DNA from: Mercurialis annua
Lineage: Eukaryota > Streptophyta > Magnoliopsida > Malpighiales > Euphorbiaceae
Assembly: GCF_937616625.2 (NCBI RefSeq)
Contig: NC_065570.1
Coordinates: 67,049,665-67,113,664 of the forward strand
Reading direction: 5' to 3'
Length of the DNA: 64,000 nucleotides
In this document: positions 11,777 to 23,643 of the stretch, one piece after another
How the letters are laid out: each line of letters begins with the position of its first letter
Position numbering within the stretch: the first letter of the stretch is position 1
The notes under the pieces: model-generated
Seen by the model: the letters and a program-made list of their open reading frames with translations, nothing else
The model's database searches: none
Told to the model about the DNA's origin: nothing
Position numbers and translations under genes: made by a program

Positions 11777-12139
11777 TATGATAAATAAAACTGAAAATTG
11801 AAAATCTTGTGTCAAATTATAATATATCTATTACTAAGTTATATTTCTGCAGACATAAGTGATAATACTTTATTTATTTTAATCTATGTAGTCAAAATTT
11901 AAAATACTTATTATTCCTAAGTTGGGCTGGACCACACTAAGACATAGAAAATGAGTAGCTTTTAAAGACATTGGATTAGTCTCTTACTTTGTCCTTAAGT
12001 ACATTGCAATAACCCGTCATCAGGAGAAAAAGGAATATATATACCTTTCAATTTTGCCTATTTCCTTGTTCGAGAGATACTAGTGAAAGAAATAAAAAAG
12101 TGCCTCAAATTGTTCTATCACTATATTCAACTAATATTT

Positions 12140-12280
12140 TGTCAATGTAGGCTTAACCTGAATGGTTAAAATATTTTTAAGTATATTGAAAAATTATAGG
12201 TTCGAACCATGTTTTCGGAATTAACAACCAACAATTGAAATTCTAAAAAAACGATTACTATCTTTAATAAAAAAAAAAAT
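12140..12280 (+). mobile_element. Probable tRNA-derived SINE
   Basis: An A-box-like word (TAACCTGAATGGTTAAA, from 12153) is followed about 40 bases later by a perfect B-box GGTTCGAACC (12199-12208), and the segment ends in an A-rich tail near 12262-12277. This spacing and order fit an RNA polymerase III promoter of a plant SINE. No clear TSD was identified and the limits are approximate. Confidence 0.5.
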
Positions 12281-12884
12281 TAGCTTTTGTCTTTCACCGA
12301 GATTAAGTAATGCCTTGAAGACATTATCTGCCCTAAGAAAATATCCAATTGATGAGAAGGAGATGCATTCAATTTAACTAAAGGACTAACTTTAACAAAG
12401 CCGAAAGCAGTGGTTATTTTGCTTTCTATACTAGACACAAAAGATCAATTAGGACATTTTTATACCTTTAGACAAAAACACTCACATGTTTATTATTTTA
12501 TCTCTTTTTATCCTTTTAATTTCAAATTATTTTATAATTTGCTCTCACCACAGCTCTAAATTAACCAATTGCATTCTGTCATAGAGGTGATTATGGACCG
12601 GGTTTAACTATGAATCGGCCCAGAACCAGTAAATAAATGGAGAAGAAGCAGGTCTCCTCCATTGATGGAAGAGAAAATACCACTATATCAGTGATGGCCA
12701 GCCGGAGTGAGGCATGGAAATAACGGTGGTAGTTTGAGTGCGAGAGAACGGTGGCGGGACTAAAATTACGAAATAATTTTATTTCGAAATAAAAATTAAG
12801 TGTCGAGATAAATTGGAATTTAACAAAGTAATTATAACTGTTAAATTAATTTAAATTAGTTAATCAAACAATATTAATTATTTA

Positions 12885-12930
<46 letters not shown>

Positions 12931-13276
12931 CTAATAGAATTGATTAATTTGATTTAAAAATTAGGTTAGATTTTTATTTGTAGACTAAGTATATGGGTTT
13001 TAATATGTTATAGACTAAGTATAAGAGTTTTAATGTATTTTTTATTTTATTTTAATGTTCAAATGTCACATTTTTTTCCACTTCTCAATAACGGAAAGTG
13101 TGGCATACTTTCGTATTCCATTCATCAAAGGGCATCATGATAAAAAATAAATAAAAGTAGAAGGATACGTGAACGGCAAGTTAAAATAAAAAAACTCCTG
13201 AAACGCAAGTTGAAGAGTAGAGGAACCTACCGAGGGTTTGGCCTTTTGCTTTAGATGTAAAGAAATAATTTATCCA
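12281..13276. other. Intergenic DNA with a (TA)n microsatellite
   Basis: Contains a perfect TA run of about 37 bases at 12889-12925. A moderately GC-rich stretch near 12580-12770 shows no usable open frame. No gene seen. Confidence 0.5.
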
Positions 13277-14554
13277 CGTACCATTAGGGGTGAGCATCGG
13301 TCGGTTCGGTTCGGTTCGGTTCAAAATATTTCGGTTTTTTCGGTTTTCGGTTTGTAAAAATCTGAACCCGAACCGTGCTATTTTTAACCAAAGACCGAAG
13401 TTTTTTTAACCGAAAAACTTCGGTCGGTTCGGTTCGGTCTCCGATATTTTAATCGGTTTGGGCTTTTTACAAAGCCCATTGTTTTTCATAAAGATAAAGA
13501 GAAAAAAGCCCATAGATATATACATTCATGTCTAAATTATAAATGAGTTGAAAAATTACATAACACTAATACTATAACAGAAACTTAAATATAAAATTAC
13601 AACTTAAATGATATATCCATATATCATATTACTTAACATTACAAATTTACAAACCAAAATTAGCCAATAATAACATCACCAAAAGTCCAAAAAATATTTG
13701 TGTTCCTGAATACCAATCATCAAAAGTCCAAAAAATAGACTACAAAATGAACTAAGTATAATGAACTGAATACAAAAATTCAAGCAGTTCAATCAAAAGC
13801 CATTTCAGGCATCCAGCAGCATCAATCAGCAGCAGGAATAGGAGGAGCATAAACAGGATTATAATCCTGGAGATTGTACACAAACACAATGGAGAAGAAA
13901 CATGAATAGAAGAAGAATCATTTTTAAATATAGTTAACTTAAAAATTCAGGGAGGCTTAAAAAGTTTGAAAAACAGGGGCTCAGAATGGAATATTTTCAT
14001 ATCATTATAAGGCGATCCAGTTCGCACGGTTGCTACAAATAAAAAGAGCCATCTCATGCAAATCGGAAGGCCTTATTATGTCAGTTTTTGAAGTGGTGGA
14101 AGCTTCATCATTGCCCAAACAAATGCTTATAAAAAAATATATTGAAATTGAACCTAAAAAGACTTTAAAAGTAAGCAGTTCAAATAGAGCTTACAAGTTA
14201 CAAGTTACAGAAAGCAGTTTCAAAACCAGATGAAAAATGAATGAAAAAATCATTTAGAAAACAGTTAACACTTATAAGTTTAATAGGCAAAATTAAAAAT
14301 GAAATATAAGTGTTTAAATGCAATTTAAAACTTCAAAATGAAATTTAAAACAGTAAAGGTTTACTTGCTTCCACCTTTTAGTCCTTTCAGTTTTCAGAAT
14401 GCAGCTTCAAATTCTTAAGCAAAGTCTCACACAGGAACAAAACAGGCATTCAGGCACAACTTTGGGTGAGCAGAACAGGCATTACATGCCATTTCATTTG
14501 CTTCCATCCACCAACAAAATACAAAAATCTGAGAATCCAACTTCAAGGACTCCA

Positions 14555-16877
14555 TCAGTTTGGCAAATCTGTGTGCAACACAACAACCAAAATCATCAGT
14601 TAATGATAGCCTTTAAAAGAAACAACATAAAGAACTAAAGAGGAAAAAAGTTTTAAGTAAAAGCACATAACCTTTTTCAAATGGTTCAAGCTCATCAAGG
14701 CATTCCTCAATCACTAGAGGGGTTGTTTCTGCCCGGAGCCAATCCTGAGTACACACCAGCGCTTCCACCAACTTTGGAGTTAAAGAACTCCTAAAACAAT
14801 CAAGCACCCTGCCAGATGTGCTAAATGCAGATTCAGAGGCAACAGTGGAGATAGGGACAGCAAGTATATCTCGAGCCATCCTCGAAAGGATTGGAAAACG
14901 ACCTGAGTTCAGCTTCCACCACTTCAAAATATCAAAACCGTCATCATTATCAACCGGGGCTTCACTCAGGTAGACTTCCAACTCAGATTTCTTGCTGCCC
15001 ATGGTATTATTCTCCTTATTAAATTCATTGAATTTTGCCTTCATCAATGAAGTATGTTTTTTAGCAGGAGGTGGCAGGATTGGCATTTGAGCAGAATCAA
15101 CAACAGCACCAGGCTGACTAAGGCCAACAGACTGAAAGCTTCCAGATGCACCCCCATTCACATAGCCAGTTTGATACTCATCAAATAAAACTGTTAGCTC
15201 AGACTTTATAGTATCAAACAGAAGAGGACCATGCTCAGCACCAAACAAATTGGATAAAGAAAACAACAGATCATTCAGTTTTGAAGTGGGATCAAAAATA
15301 TGTGAAAAGAAAATCAATTTGTTTATCTTGTGAGGGTCACCCCAGTACTTGTTGAACTTTTCCCTCATTCTCTTGCCCATTTGGCTAATTTCAAAATCTT
15401 CACTTGAAATCATTTCATCCAACAACACAGATAAATCACATATTTCTAGAAAATGCAGGTTAGATGTCACATATAAGGATCCAGAAATACGCAATGTTGT
15501 GGTATAGAAATATGACAAGCAAGTAGCAAACTTCTTAATCATTTGCCAATCAAGAAAACCAGGAATATTTTCAGCCATATCAGATCTAAAATTTTCATCA
15601 ACTTCCTCATAACTATCAAAAACTGACTTCAATAAGCAAGCAGTATCAAGCATTAAGTAGGTGGAATTCCACCTTGTAGGGACATCAAGACAAAGGGACT
15701 TTTTTGTACCAAGGTTAGCTTCAGCAGCAAGGTCATTAAATCTTTTAAGCCTAGAAGGACTGTTCCTAATGTATCTGATGCAGTCCCTAACCTTCTTAAC
15801 TGACAAGTTCATTTCTTTTAAACCATCAGAAACAACTAAATTAAGCACATGAGCTATGCACCTCATATGCAAATACTGGCATTTAGATACATCAGTGCCC
15901 CAAACAATCATCTTTTTCTTAAATGCAGCAATAGCTGTGCCATTGCTGCCAGCATTATCCATTGTCACAGTAAAAACATTCTTTAAACCCCACTGAAGCA
16001 AACAATTTTCTAAAGTTTTAGAAATATAATCACCCTTATGACCACAAACTGGAACAAAAGAGATAATTCTTTTATGCAGCTTCCACTCACTATCAATCCA
16101 GTGACATGTAACACACATGTAATTGACTCTCTGTATACTGGTCCAGGTATCAGTAGTTATACTAACTCTTTGACTCTGGTTTTTGAAAACAGTTTTTAGT
16201 TTCAATCTCTCATCCAGATACTTTTGATAGCAATCTCTATTTATAGTCCATCTAGATGGAATATGAAACCTAGGGCAAGCAGCATGCATGAATTTCTTAA
16301 AACCCAAACCCTCAACAAATCTGAAAGGTAGTTCATCAACAATAATCATGTAAGACAATGCATCCCTAACAGCATCCTGTGAAAACTTCCATGTTCCCAA
16401 CTGACCCTTCCCTTCATTTTCATCAAATTTCACAGCAGGTTGTAAAGTTAACAGAGATTGCCTAGTGTCTTTACTATGAGGGTTTTTAAGACATGCCATA
16501 TTATGTGCTCTAAGTGTGGAAGTGCCATTCAATTTAGTGTCAGAGTGATATACTCTAGCACAATATATACATTTAGCCATAAGCAATTTCCCATATTCAT
16601 CAACAATGCGCTCAAAATGGTCCCAAACCTTAGATCTTACCGGTATCTGCTTTCTTTTTTTTTCTACTACTACTGGATTACCTCCAGTGGCAGCAGTAGT
16701 TGCATCAGCTTGTTGCTGTTGAGAGGGCTGAGATGAGCCCACATCCACAGCCACAGGCTCCTCACCAACAACATCTTGCTGGTGCTGGGAGGACAGGGAT
16801 AACTCAAAGTCAGGACTAGAGTCATCAAGCCCATCACAACCACCAACACCAGTAGCTTGTTGTTCATGATCACCCAT
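14555..16877 (-). CDS. hAT transposase, BED zinc finger (RICESLEEPER/DAYSLEEPER-like)
   Basis: Main coding exon 16877-14672 plus a small last exon 14568-14555, joined at a GT-AG intron, give 739 residues ending EKDLPN. The start is the ATG that directly follows a TTTCTGCAG acceptor (16879-16878); a GTAAGA donor at 16981 would make a 104 nt leader intron. Domain order: acidic and Gln-rich N-terminus (1-75); BED zinc finger (about 81-130; Cys103, Cys106, His125, Cys129); RNase H-like core with TTDTWTS and TMDNAGSN blocks holding the expected catalytic acids; a late hAT dimerisation block with WWKLNSGRFPILSRMARD and VASESAFSTSGRV. Without splicing, the frame reads through to 14613 with a low-complexity tail. 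The protein would cut and paste its own element, and perhaps related MITEs. No stop or frameshift was found, so it may be functional. Domesticated relatives exist, but the intact TIRs argue for a mobile copy here. Confidence 0.9.
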
Positions 16878-17448
16878 CTGCAGAAATGAAAACAACAACA
16901 AAAAATACCAGAAGTCAGAAAAATAGAAACCCAAAACAAAAATCAAAAAAACAAATATAACAGAAACGTTTAGATTCTTACTTAAACAAGAGGATGCAAC
17001 TGATCAGAAAAGATTCAGCAGATCAACAGATCATACGTCAAACGAAGGGCTTCCACCAATGATTCACTCAACATTCAGCCGGTTAAAAGATCATCTTTTC
17101 AAACCATCATCCCATTCAAAAAATAAAAAGGATAATCAGATTCAATATAACACATCTACTGTCAAAATAACAACCACAGGAAGTCAAAACGAAAGGGATC
17201 GTTTTACCTTGTCCAAAGAGGGCTTCCACCAAATCTCCATATTTGAACATGGAATGAAAAAAAATAGCAATATCAAACAAACAAGAAACTGAGGAGGAGT
17301 AATAATTAAATAAAGCATCAGAAAGTTTAGAAAATAGCAATAATAAACATCAAAGAACTCACATTCACTGGGTCAGCGCGAGATTGCCATGGGAAATTGC
17401 TATGCCTAAATAGTAAATAGTGTAGGATTTGAAGATAATATCAACGAG

Positions 17449-17560
17449 AGATTGAAGAATCAGAGAGAGAGAGATTGAAGAATCAGAGAGAGATTGAACA
17501 ATCACAGAGAGATTGAAGAAATCAGAGAGAAATTGAAGAATCAGAGAGATTTTATCATCT
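17449..17560. repeat. Imperfect tandem repeat in the hAT transposase leader region
   Basis: Five or six copies of a ~20-24 bp unit (GAGATTGAAGAATCAGAGA and variants) lie between the right subterminal repeats and the transposase start. They probably fall in the promoter or 5' leader of the minus-strand transcript. Confidence 0.65.
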
Positions 17561-18035
17561 AGGGTTTCAATTTTGTAAGCGAGGGAAAGGGGAGAGTTAG
17601 AGTCTTAGAGAGAATGGAAACGATGGAGGCTGAGAGAGTGAGAGGCTGTGTTAAAATGAGAGTGTTAGGGTTTTTTTTCTTTAAAGAGTGTATATATAGG
17701 GGAGCAGAACGACGCCGGTTTCATATTTTTAAGGAGTGTATTAACCCTACTTAAAACGACGTAGTTTTGGATATTCGGTTGGTTCGGTTTTTCGGTTTTT
17801 TCGGTTTTCCAATTGCCTAAACCAAATTGTTCACCAAACTCCAAACTTCTCTACATTTTACACCGAACCACGCCGATTTGACCGAAGAACCGAGCCAAAG
17901 TAAGAATTTCAATCTGGTTCGGTTCGGTTTGTCGGTTTGGTTCGGTTTCTGCTCACCCCTACGTACCATAATAAAAGGATGTAATTTGTTATAGGTGTGT
18001 TTTTGTTGTGATATAAATTTAAAGTGGATTTAAAT

Positions 18036-18674
18036 TAGGGATGGCAATGGGGCGGGGTGGGGATGGGGAAGCTATCCCCATCCCCGTCCCCGCTTGTATG
18101 GAGAATCCCCATCCCCGTCCCTATTTATTTGATGGGGATTAATCTATCTTTATCCTCACACCCGTGGATTCCCCATTTCCATAGGGATCCCCACATCCCC
18201 GTATAATTTTAATAGAAATATTTAAATATTTTTATTATTTTCATGAAATATTTGAGAAACAAATATAAACTATTCAATATTAATAATATAAAAAATTATA
18301 AACTAAATTATCCCAAAAATTAATTAATTATTTAAAATATTAAGCAATTTTAAATATTATAATAAAATAATCAAAATAAAATAAAAAGTCGTTAAAAGTC
18401 ATTACTCAATATTTTGATAATTAAATAAAATTATTAAAAAATATAAACAATATATTAAATATTATTACAAATTATATAAAAATAGATCGGTTCCCCATAA
18501 GGACGGAGATCCCCGTAGGGTGGAGACTACACCCCCCGTCCCCTCTCCATTTTCGTAGATGGAGAATAATCTTCCCCCATCTCCGTAACCATGGGAAATT
18601 GGTGGAAATTATCCGCCCCATTAGGGGCGGGTTCCCATGGGGATCGGAGAATTTCCTCCCCATTGCCATCCCTA
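18036..18674. mobile_element. hAT-type MITE, 639 bp, 8 bp TSD
   Basis: Terminal inverted repeats begin TAGGGATGGCAATGGGG at both ends and are flanked by identical ATTTAAAT (18028-18035 and 18675-18682). Near both ends are GGGGATGGGG/CCCCATCCCC words; the centre is AT-rich and noncoding. The element sits 66 bp from the complete hAT element, whose TAGGGGTGAGCA end begins similarly. Confidence 0.88.
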
Positions 18675-18939
18675 ATTTAAATGTCACTTCATCTTTATTT
18701 TTGTCAAAATTAAATGACTTGATAATCAGTCTTTGTAGCTTTTATTGAAACCTAAAACGTGATACCAAGTGGAAAAAAATTGTCGGTCCAAATAGAATTC
18801 AAATTGCTGCTACGTCATTAAATTTAACTAAAATAGAGCCGATGAGATGTGGGCTTATAATATAAATTAAAATAAATTTCAAAGTTTAATTTATTTATAA
18901 AAACAAATTAAAAGTTTAATTTAATTATGAATTAAAATT

Positions 18940-20592
18940 GGAATTATTTTTCAAATATTTATTTTTGGCGAAATAATTACACCACTTTGGCCTTCTTTTT
19001 CTATTTTTCATCGCTATCTAATTCGCTAATTTATTTACCAAAAATACTTATTTTATAAAAAAACCTTATTTTATTTTAGATTAAACTTTTAGATGACCAC
19101 TCTTTTTTTTTTCTCTCTCTTCTCTCTTAAAGTTTTCTTTTTTCTTCTTTTTTTTTGTTTGATTTTCAGTTTGTCTCCTCCGGTTACTTTTCCGTTCGCC
19201 TTTTTCATTCGTTTTTCCGTCTCCGCTTCCGTTCGTCTACTTCCGATGGATTTCTCGTCGTTTCCGGTCATTTTTCCGTTCGTCTTTTCCGTTCGTGCTA
19301 TAAATTTCTCAACTCGTTTTTAGATTTGTATAATTTTTTAAATTTTTTATAATGAATCAAATATTTTATAAATAAATTATTATAAATTTATATTTTTTAT
19401 TATAAAATTGTCTATTATTCATATAATTATTTAGTTTGTCTTTCTCTTATTCATAAATTTGTTTATTGCTACTGATTTTGTAACGAACAAATTGATTTAT
19501 GGTGCATTTGTAGTAATTTTATAATATATTTACGTTTTAGTGTATTTTTGATGTATTTATATTGTGTATGGTGCATTTATAGTGTTTAGAGCATCTCCAA
19601 TGCAATGTTAAAATGAAGTGCTAATGCCATAATTTAACATTTAATCTTAAAATGCATCTCCAATGCAGTGCTATAATTTGTGCTAAATTTAGCATATGCT
19701 ATATCACGTGCTAAATTTAGCACAGATTATAGCATATGCTAAAATACAACAACCAATAGCAATTCATTATTAATTATAATTTTACCACGGTTATTTTTTG
19801 CATTTATTATTTTTACCTACTTTTTTTACTTTTTTTTACTTTTTTCATTTTAAATTTTGTGCTTCTATTTAATTTTACAACATCGATTTGATTTTTTAAT
19901 AGTAGACCATACATCAATATAATAAAAAAAATAAATAATTTATTTTTATATAATTCATCGATTCTTTTAATTATATCTTTTGAATCATTATTAAATTAAA
20001 AAAATATTACATAAATTTTAGTTTAAAATATATAATTAAAAAAATTATTAAATAATTAGCAATTAATAAAATTAAGAGATAATTATCTTAATAAATAATT
20101 ATAACATTTCTTTTTAACATTGTGCATTGGAATAAAATTTAAAATGTTATGCTATCTATAGCATTTTACCACTTTTTCATGCTAAATTTAGCATAAAAAG
20201 TAGCATCCCATTGGAGATGCTCTTATGGTGTATTTGCGTGTTTCATAGTATAAACCACAAAGAGCACTACAAAATTCATAAATACATTATAAATACAATA
20301 TATATACACCAATCTTACCTATAAAAACACCATAAAACACTATATATATATTATTGTTACACTATAAAAAAATCCAGAAAAAAATATATAAAAAATAAAT
20401 AAATTATTAAAAACTGAAAAATAGGGCTGTGCAATCGGTTGGTTCGGTCAACCAAACCGGAAAACCAAAAGCATTTGTGAAATAAAAAAAAAGGTATTTT
20501 TCGTAAATAAAAAAAGTCATAAAAGAAAATAAAAACTTGACAGGTAAAAGTGTAAATAAGTTACCAAAACATGTATTTCATGAAATTGCCAC
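18940..20592. mobile_element. MULE-type MITE family 1, copy B, split by a Harbinger MITE
   Basis: Flanked by a perfect 9 bp TSD, ATTAAAATT (18931-18939 and 20593-20601). It aligns with copy A at 8395-9522 on both sides of the nested MITE at 19589-20222: C/T-rich block with TTTTCCGTTCGTC words, TGGTGTATTT words, a CGGTTGGTTCGG patch near 20437-20460, then the shared right end. Without the nested MITE the element is about 1.02 kb. No transposase is encoded. Confidence 0.8.
19589..20222. mobile_element. PIF/Harbinger (Tourist-like) MITE, 634 bp, TTA TSD
   Basis: Perfect terminal inverted repeats GAGCATCTCCAATG, flanked by TTA at 19586-19588 and 20223-20225. Subterminal words TGCTAAATTTAGCA recur inside both arms. 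Copy A of the host repeat has AGTGTTTATGG at the matching place with a single TTA, an empty site inside the same window. Confidence 0.9.
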
Positions 20593-20752
20593 ATTAAAAT
20601 TCAAAGACTATATTATTAAATGAGAGAGATAAATTGAAAGATTATTAACAAAATTTATGCCTATTTATTTTTTAAGTTCAAATTTTTGCGTCTTTCATAA
20701 ATTACGACTGAACCTTTTAACTTTTATAATTATATTCAATTTGAAAGTATTA

Positions 20753-21177
20753 GAGCATCTCCAATGGTACTCTTTATTTTAAAGAGCATATTTATTAAAA
20801 TAAAGAACATCTTCAATATAAAGAGTAACTCTTTATTTTATTTATTTAGTTTTATTCCAATAAATTCTCTAATATTAACTCTTTATTTTATTTTTATTTT
20901 TATAAAAATATAAAAATATAAAATATATTAATAATATTAATTTATTTATTCAGTTTTTAAATTTAAAAATTTTAAATAATACATTTCAAATGAAAAATAA
21001 TCAACTTATTTTAAAATTTAAAATTTAGAGAGTGAAAATGGCTCTCCACATGTAGAGAGCCATTTTCACTCTCTACTCTAAATTTGAATTTTAGAGAGTC
21101 CATTAAACTTTAATTTTTTGACAAAACTCTTTAAATTGAAGAATTTGTTAATTTTAAAGAGGTCATCGGAGATGCTC
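20753..21177. mobile_element. PIF/Harbinger (Tourist-like) MITE, 425 bp, TTA TSD
   Basis: Ends GAGCATCTCCAATG and (reversed) GAGCATCTCCGATG differ at one base and are flanked by TTA at 20750-20752 and 21178-21180. The interior differs from the 634 bp element but has the same ends. A strong internal hairpin lies around 21030-21080, where GAGAGTGAAAATGGCTCTC faces its complement. Confidence 0.88.
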
Positions 21178-21474
21178 TTATGACCAAAAAAATTAGTTTT
21201 ATTTTTAAATCCAAATATTTGCGTCCTTTATCAATTACGATCAAAATTATATCATTTGTCTAACTTCTAAAATAAATAAATATGAATGCTTGGTCAGAAT
21301 GATAAAAATTGTAAACATTTGAATTTAAAATATGAAATTTAACGTTTGAAATAAAATCGAACATAATTATAAAATTATAAAATTTGATTGTAATTGATAA
21401 AAAATATAAAGATTTAGATTTTAAAAATAGATAGGCCTAAAATTCATCAAATTCTTAAGAAATACTCCCTCCGT

Positions 21475-21736
21475 CCCAATAGAGTTGTCCACTTTGAGAA
21501 ATTTTTTTGTCCCCAAACTCTTGTCCACTTTCAAAAAGTAACTAACTTTTACACTTAATTTTCCTATATTGTCCCTATTTAAAATCCACTAATGAGTAAA
21601 TTGAAAGTGGACCCTATATTTAATAGGGGTATGACAAGAAAAGTAAGGAAAATTTTATAAAACCTATAAACAATAATTGATTTTCTTAAACTGTGTGATA
21701 AAGGTAAAGTGGACAACTCTATTGGGACGGAGTGAG
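21475..21736. mobile_element. Stowaway (Tc1/mariner) MITE, 262 bp, TA TSD
   Basis: Starts CTCCCTCCGTCCCAATAG and ends with its near-perfect complement, flanked by TA on both sides (21473-21474 and 21737-21738). CTCCCTCCGTCCC is the classic plant Stowaway end. Both arms extend through GAGTTGTCCACTTT. Confidence 0.93.
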
Positions 21737-21747
21737 TAGTTTTTTTA

Positions 21748-22084
21748 GGCCAAATGTCGTAAAAAGGTCAAACCTTTCACAAAAGTCCTGACCTTTTAAT
21801 TTTATCAATTTTGACCAAAAACTAATTATTTGGTTTCACAAAAGTCCCGACCTTTCAATTTTATCGATTTTAGCCAAAAATGGATTATTTGTTTTCACAC
21901 AAATCGTGACCTTTCAATATATGTGTATGACACGTAGGCGCCTCATAGACAAATTGAAATCAAATTGAGAGTTGGTCATAATTGAAACTAAATAACCTGT
22001 TTTTGGTCAAAATCGATATAATTGAAAGATCATAATTTTTATGAAACTTTTATAAAAGAATTGGCCTTTTTACGATGTTTAGCC
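21748..22084. mobile_element. MULE-type foldback MITE family 2, copy 1
   Basis: Starts GGCCAAATGTCGTAAAAAGG and ends with its near complement. It shares the whole layout of the element at 39055-39401, including repeated ACAAAAGTCC(T/C)GACCTTT and TTTTGGCC/GGCCAAAA words. It sits in a T run, so the TSD cannot be read cleanly. It begins only nine bases beyond the Stowaway TSD. Confidence 0.75.
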
Positions 22085-22628
22085 TTTTTTTTTATGCATT
22101 TGCGTTACTGGGGCTAACTTTAGTTTTACAGTTTGCTAATCTGAAGTTAAATAGGCTGGCAATTCGTGGTTAAGAAGAAATGAGCTATAGCAATTTCACA
22201 CTAATCAACAAACATGTGATTTTATATATAGGGTAATTAATTTGGGATTTCATTTATGGAATTAGGAATGTGCAAATAATTAGTCAAAATCAAATTAACC
22301 GACTGACTCTAACCGAAGAAACTGCACCAAAATTTATAAATATAACATGGTTTGATTTCGATTTGATTCGGTCATGATTTGAAAGAAAATAAAGTAGTGT
22401 GATATCCTGCGACTTACGTGTCCTTAATGGAGAGCGAAAAAGCTGCATTTCTTTTTCTGTGGGTCCCATTCAATGAGAGCCAGTAAAAAGATGAAACGTG
22501 GAGTCATAGGCAGTTGGTCTGTTAAGTTGTGTACTTTTGTTTTGTTTTTGTCCACTTTTTGCTCTGCTGCTGCTGAGCTATTTTTATGCATTTTCCAACC
22601 TTCTTTTACATACCCTATTTCTTCTTCC
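22085..22628. other. Low-copy intergenic DNA
   Basis: No open frame of note and no bounded repeat. The text around 22400-22560 is less AT-rich and may be unique sequence. Confidence 0.4.
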
Positions 22629-22965
22629 TAATCAAAATGGACAAAGGATCAAATCGCCCCCCTAACTTGAGACAAATATCAAATGACTCGATCTCGCGGC
22701 TTTTATTACAAACTAATCCGTAACTTACGTTTTCATATCAAAAGCCCGCAATTTATATTTTTGTATCAAAAAGACTCACCTGACACAAAAAAAAGAGTAC
22801 AATTGTTTAATTATAAATTTTAATCATAATCAACTCCAATTTGATACTTATTAAACATAATTAAAATTTTAATCATATAATTAACTCAAATTAATTAAAA
22901 ACTTAATTACATAAAACCGCCGTCAGCTACTTTAGTCCACCGTTAAACCACTACTAGAAAACCAT

Positions 22966-23357
22966 CGTTTTGCGACGGACTTTTGCGACGGACTCCGTAT
23001 CCGTCGCAAAAATCACATATTTACGACGGATTTGGCGACAGAAGAGCAATCTGTCGCCAAAATCATTGAAAACTTTGGCGGGACGGTGCCCGCCAATTTA
23101 GCGACGGAATGTCCGTCGTTAAGCCGTCGCTAAATTGGCGGGATTTTGGAGGGAATAATTAGCGCCAATAATTTAGCGACGGAAATGTAATTCCGTCGCT
23201 AAAAAGTGACGTTTTTAAAACTCTGCGTTTTGGGTGGCTCATTTAGCGACGGATTTCATTCGTCCGTCGCTAAATGACCAGCCCAAAACGCACCGTTTAA
23301 ATTAACTCAATTTTTGCGACGGACTGTATAATCCGTCGCTAAAATTGAGTTAATTAA
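22966..23357. repeat. CACTA left subterminal repeat region
   Basis: At least a dozen GCGACGGA or TCCGTCGC words occur, mostly as facing pairs that form hairpins. The clearest hairpins are about 23225-23291, whose arms run through GCGTTTTGGG, and about 23297-23357, whose arms run through TTAACTCAATTTT. Such repeats are where TNPA-type proteins bind in En/Spm. Confidence 0.85.
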
Positions 23358-23563
23358 ACCTGCGCCCGAACCCTTCCTCTTCCTCTCTTCCTCTCTTTTC
23401 TTTTCCGGCGCCCGAACCCTTCCTCTCCTTCTCAGATTTTCTGTCTTCCTCTTCCTCTCTTCCTCTATTTTCCGGCGCCCATTCTCCTTGCTCCTCCGTC
23501 ATCCCGTCAACCCATTCTCCTTTCTCCTCCGTCATCCATTTTTCGCCGCTCCTCTCACCGGCG

Positions 23564-23643
23564 CCGCTCCTCTCCACTGCCGCTCCTCTCCACTGCCGCT
23601 CCTCTCCACTGCCGCTCCTCTCCACTGCCGCTCCTCTCCACCG
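23564..23643. repeat. 16 bp minisatellite in the CACTA 5' region
   Basis: Five copies of CCGCTCCTCTCCACTG in a row, the last with one change. It lies in the C/T-rich segment 23360-23835, which ends at a good donor (TGAG/GTAAGT, GT at 23835) and is probably the noncoding first exon of the transposase transcript. Confidence 0.8.

Larger units (their letters stand above)
13285..17961. mobile_element. Complete hAT transposon, 4677 bp, 8 bp TSD
   Basis: Both ends carry the same perfect 12 bp terminal inverted repeat, TAGGGGTGAGCA, and the element is flanked by identical CGTACCAT copies at 13277-13284 and 17962-17969. An 8 bp TSD is the hAT hallmark. Just inside each end (13294-13460 and 17776-17950) are dense CGGTTCGGT/ACCGAACCG words, probably the subterminal transposase-binding repeats. 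The interior encodes one intact BED-finger hAT transposase on the minus strand. Perfect TIRs, perfect TSD and an unbroken frame suggest a young, possibly autonomous copy. Confidence 0.93.

Noticed and set aside
16878..16946. Hydrophobic N-terminal extension of the hAT transposase
   Set aside because: No ATG in frame, and a good TTTCTGCAG acceptor lies directly before the ATG at 16877, so the extension is intron.
23350..23625. 91-residue minus-strand frame rich in E, R and G
   Set aside because: Antisense of the C/T-rich minisatellite and leader of the CACTA transcript; no domain.
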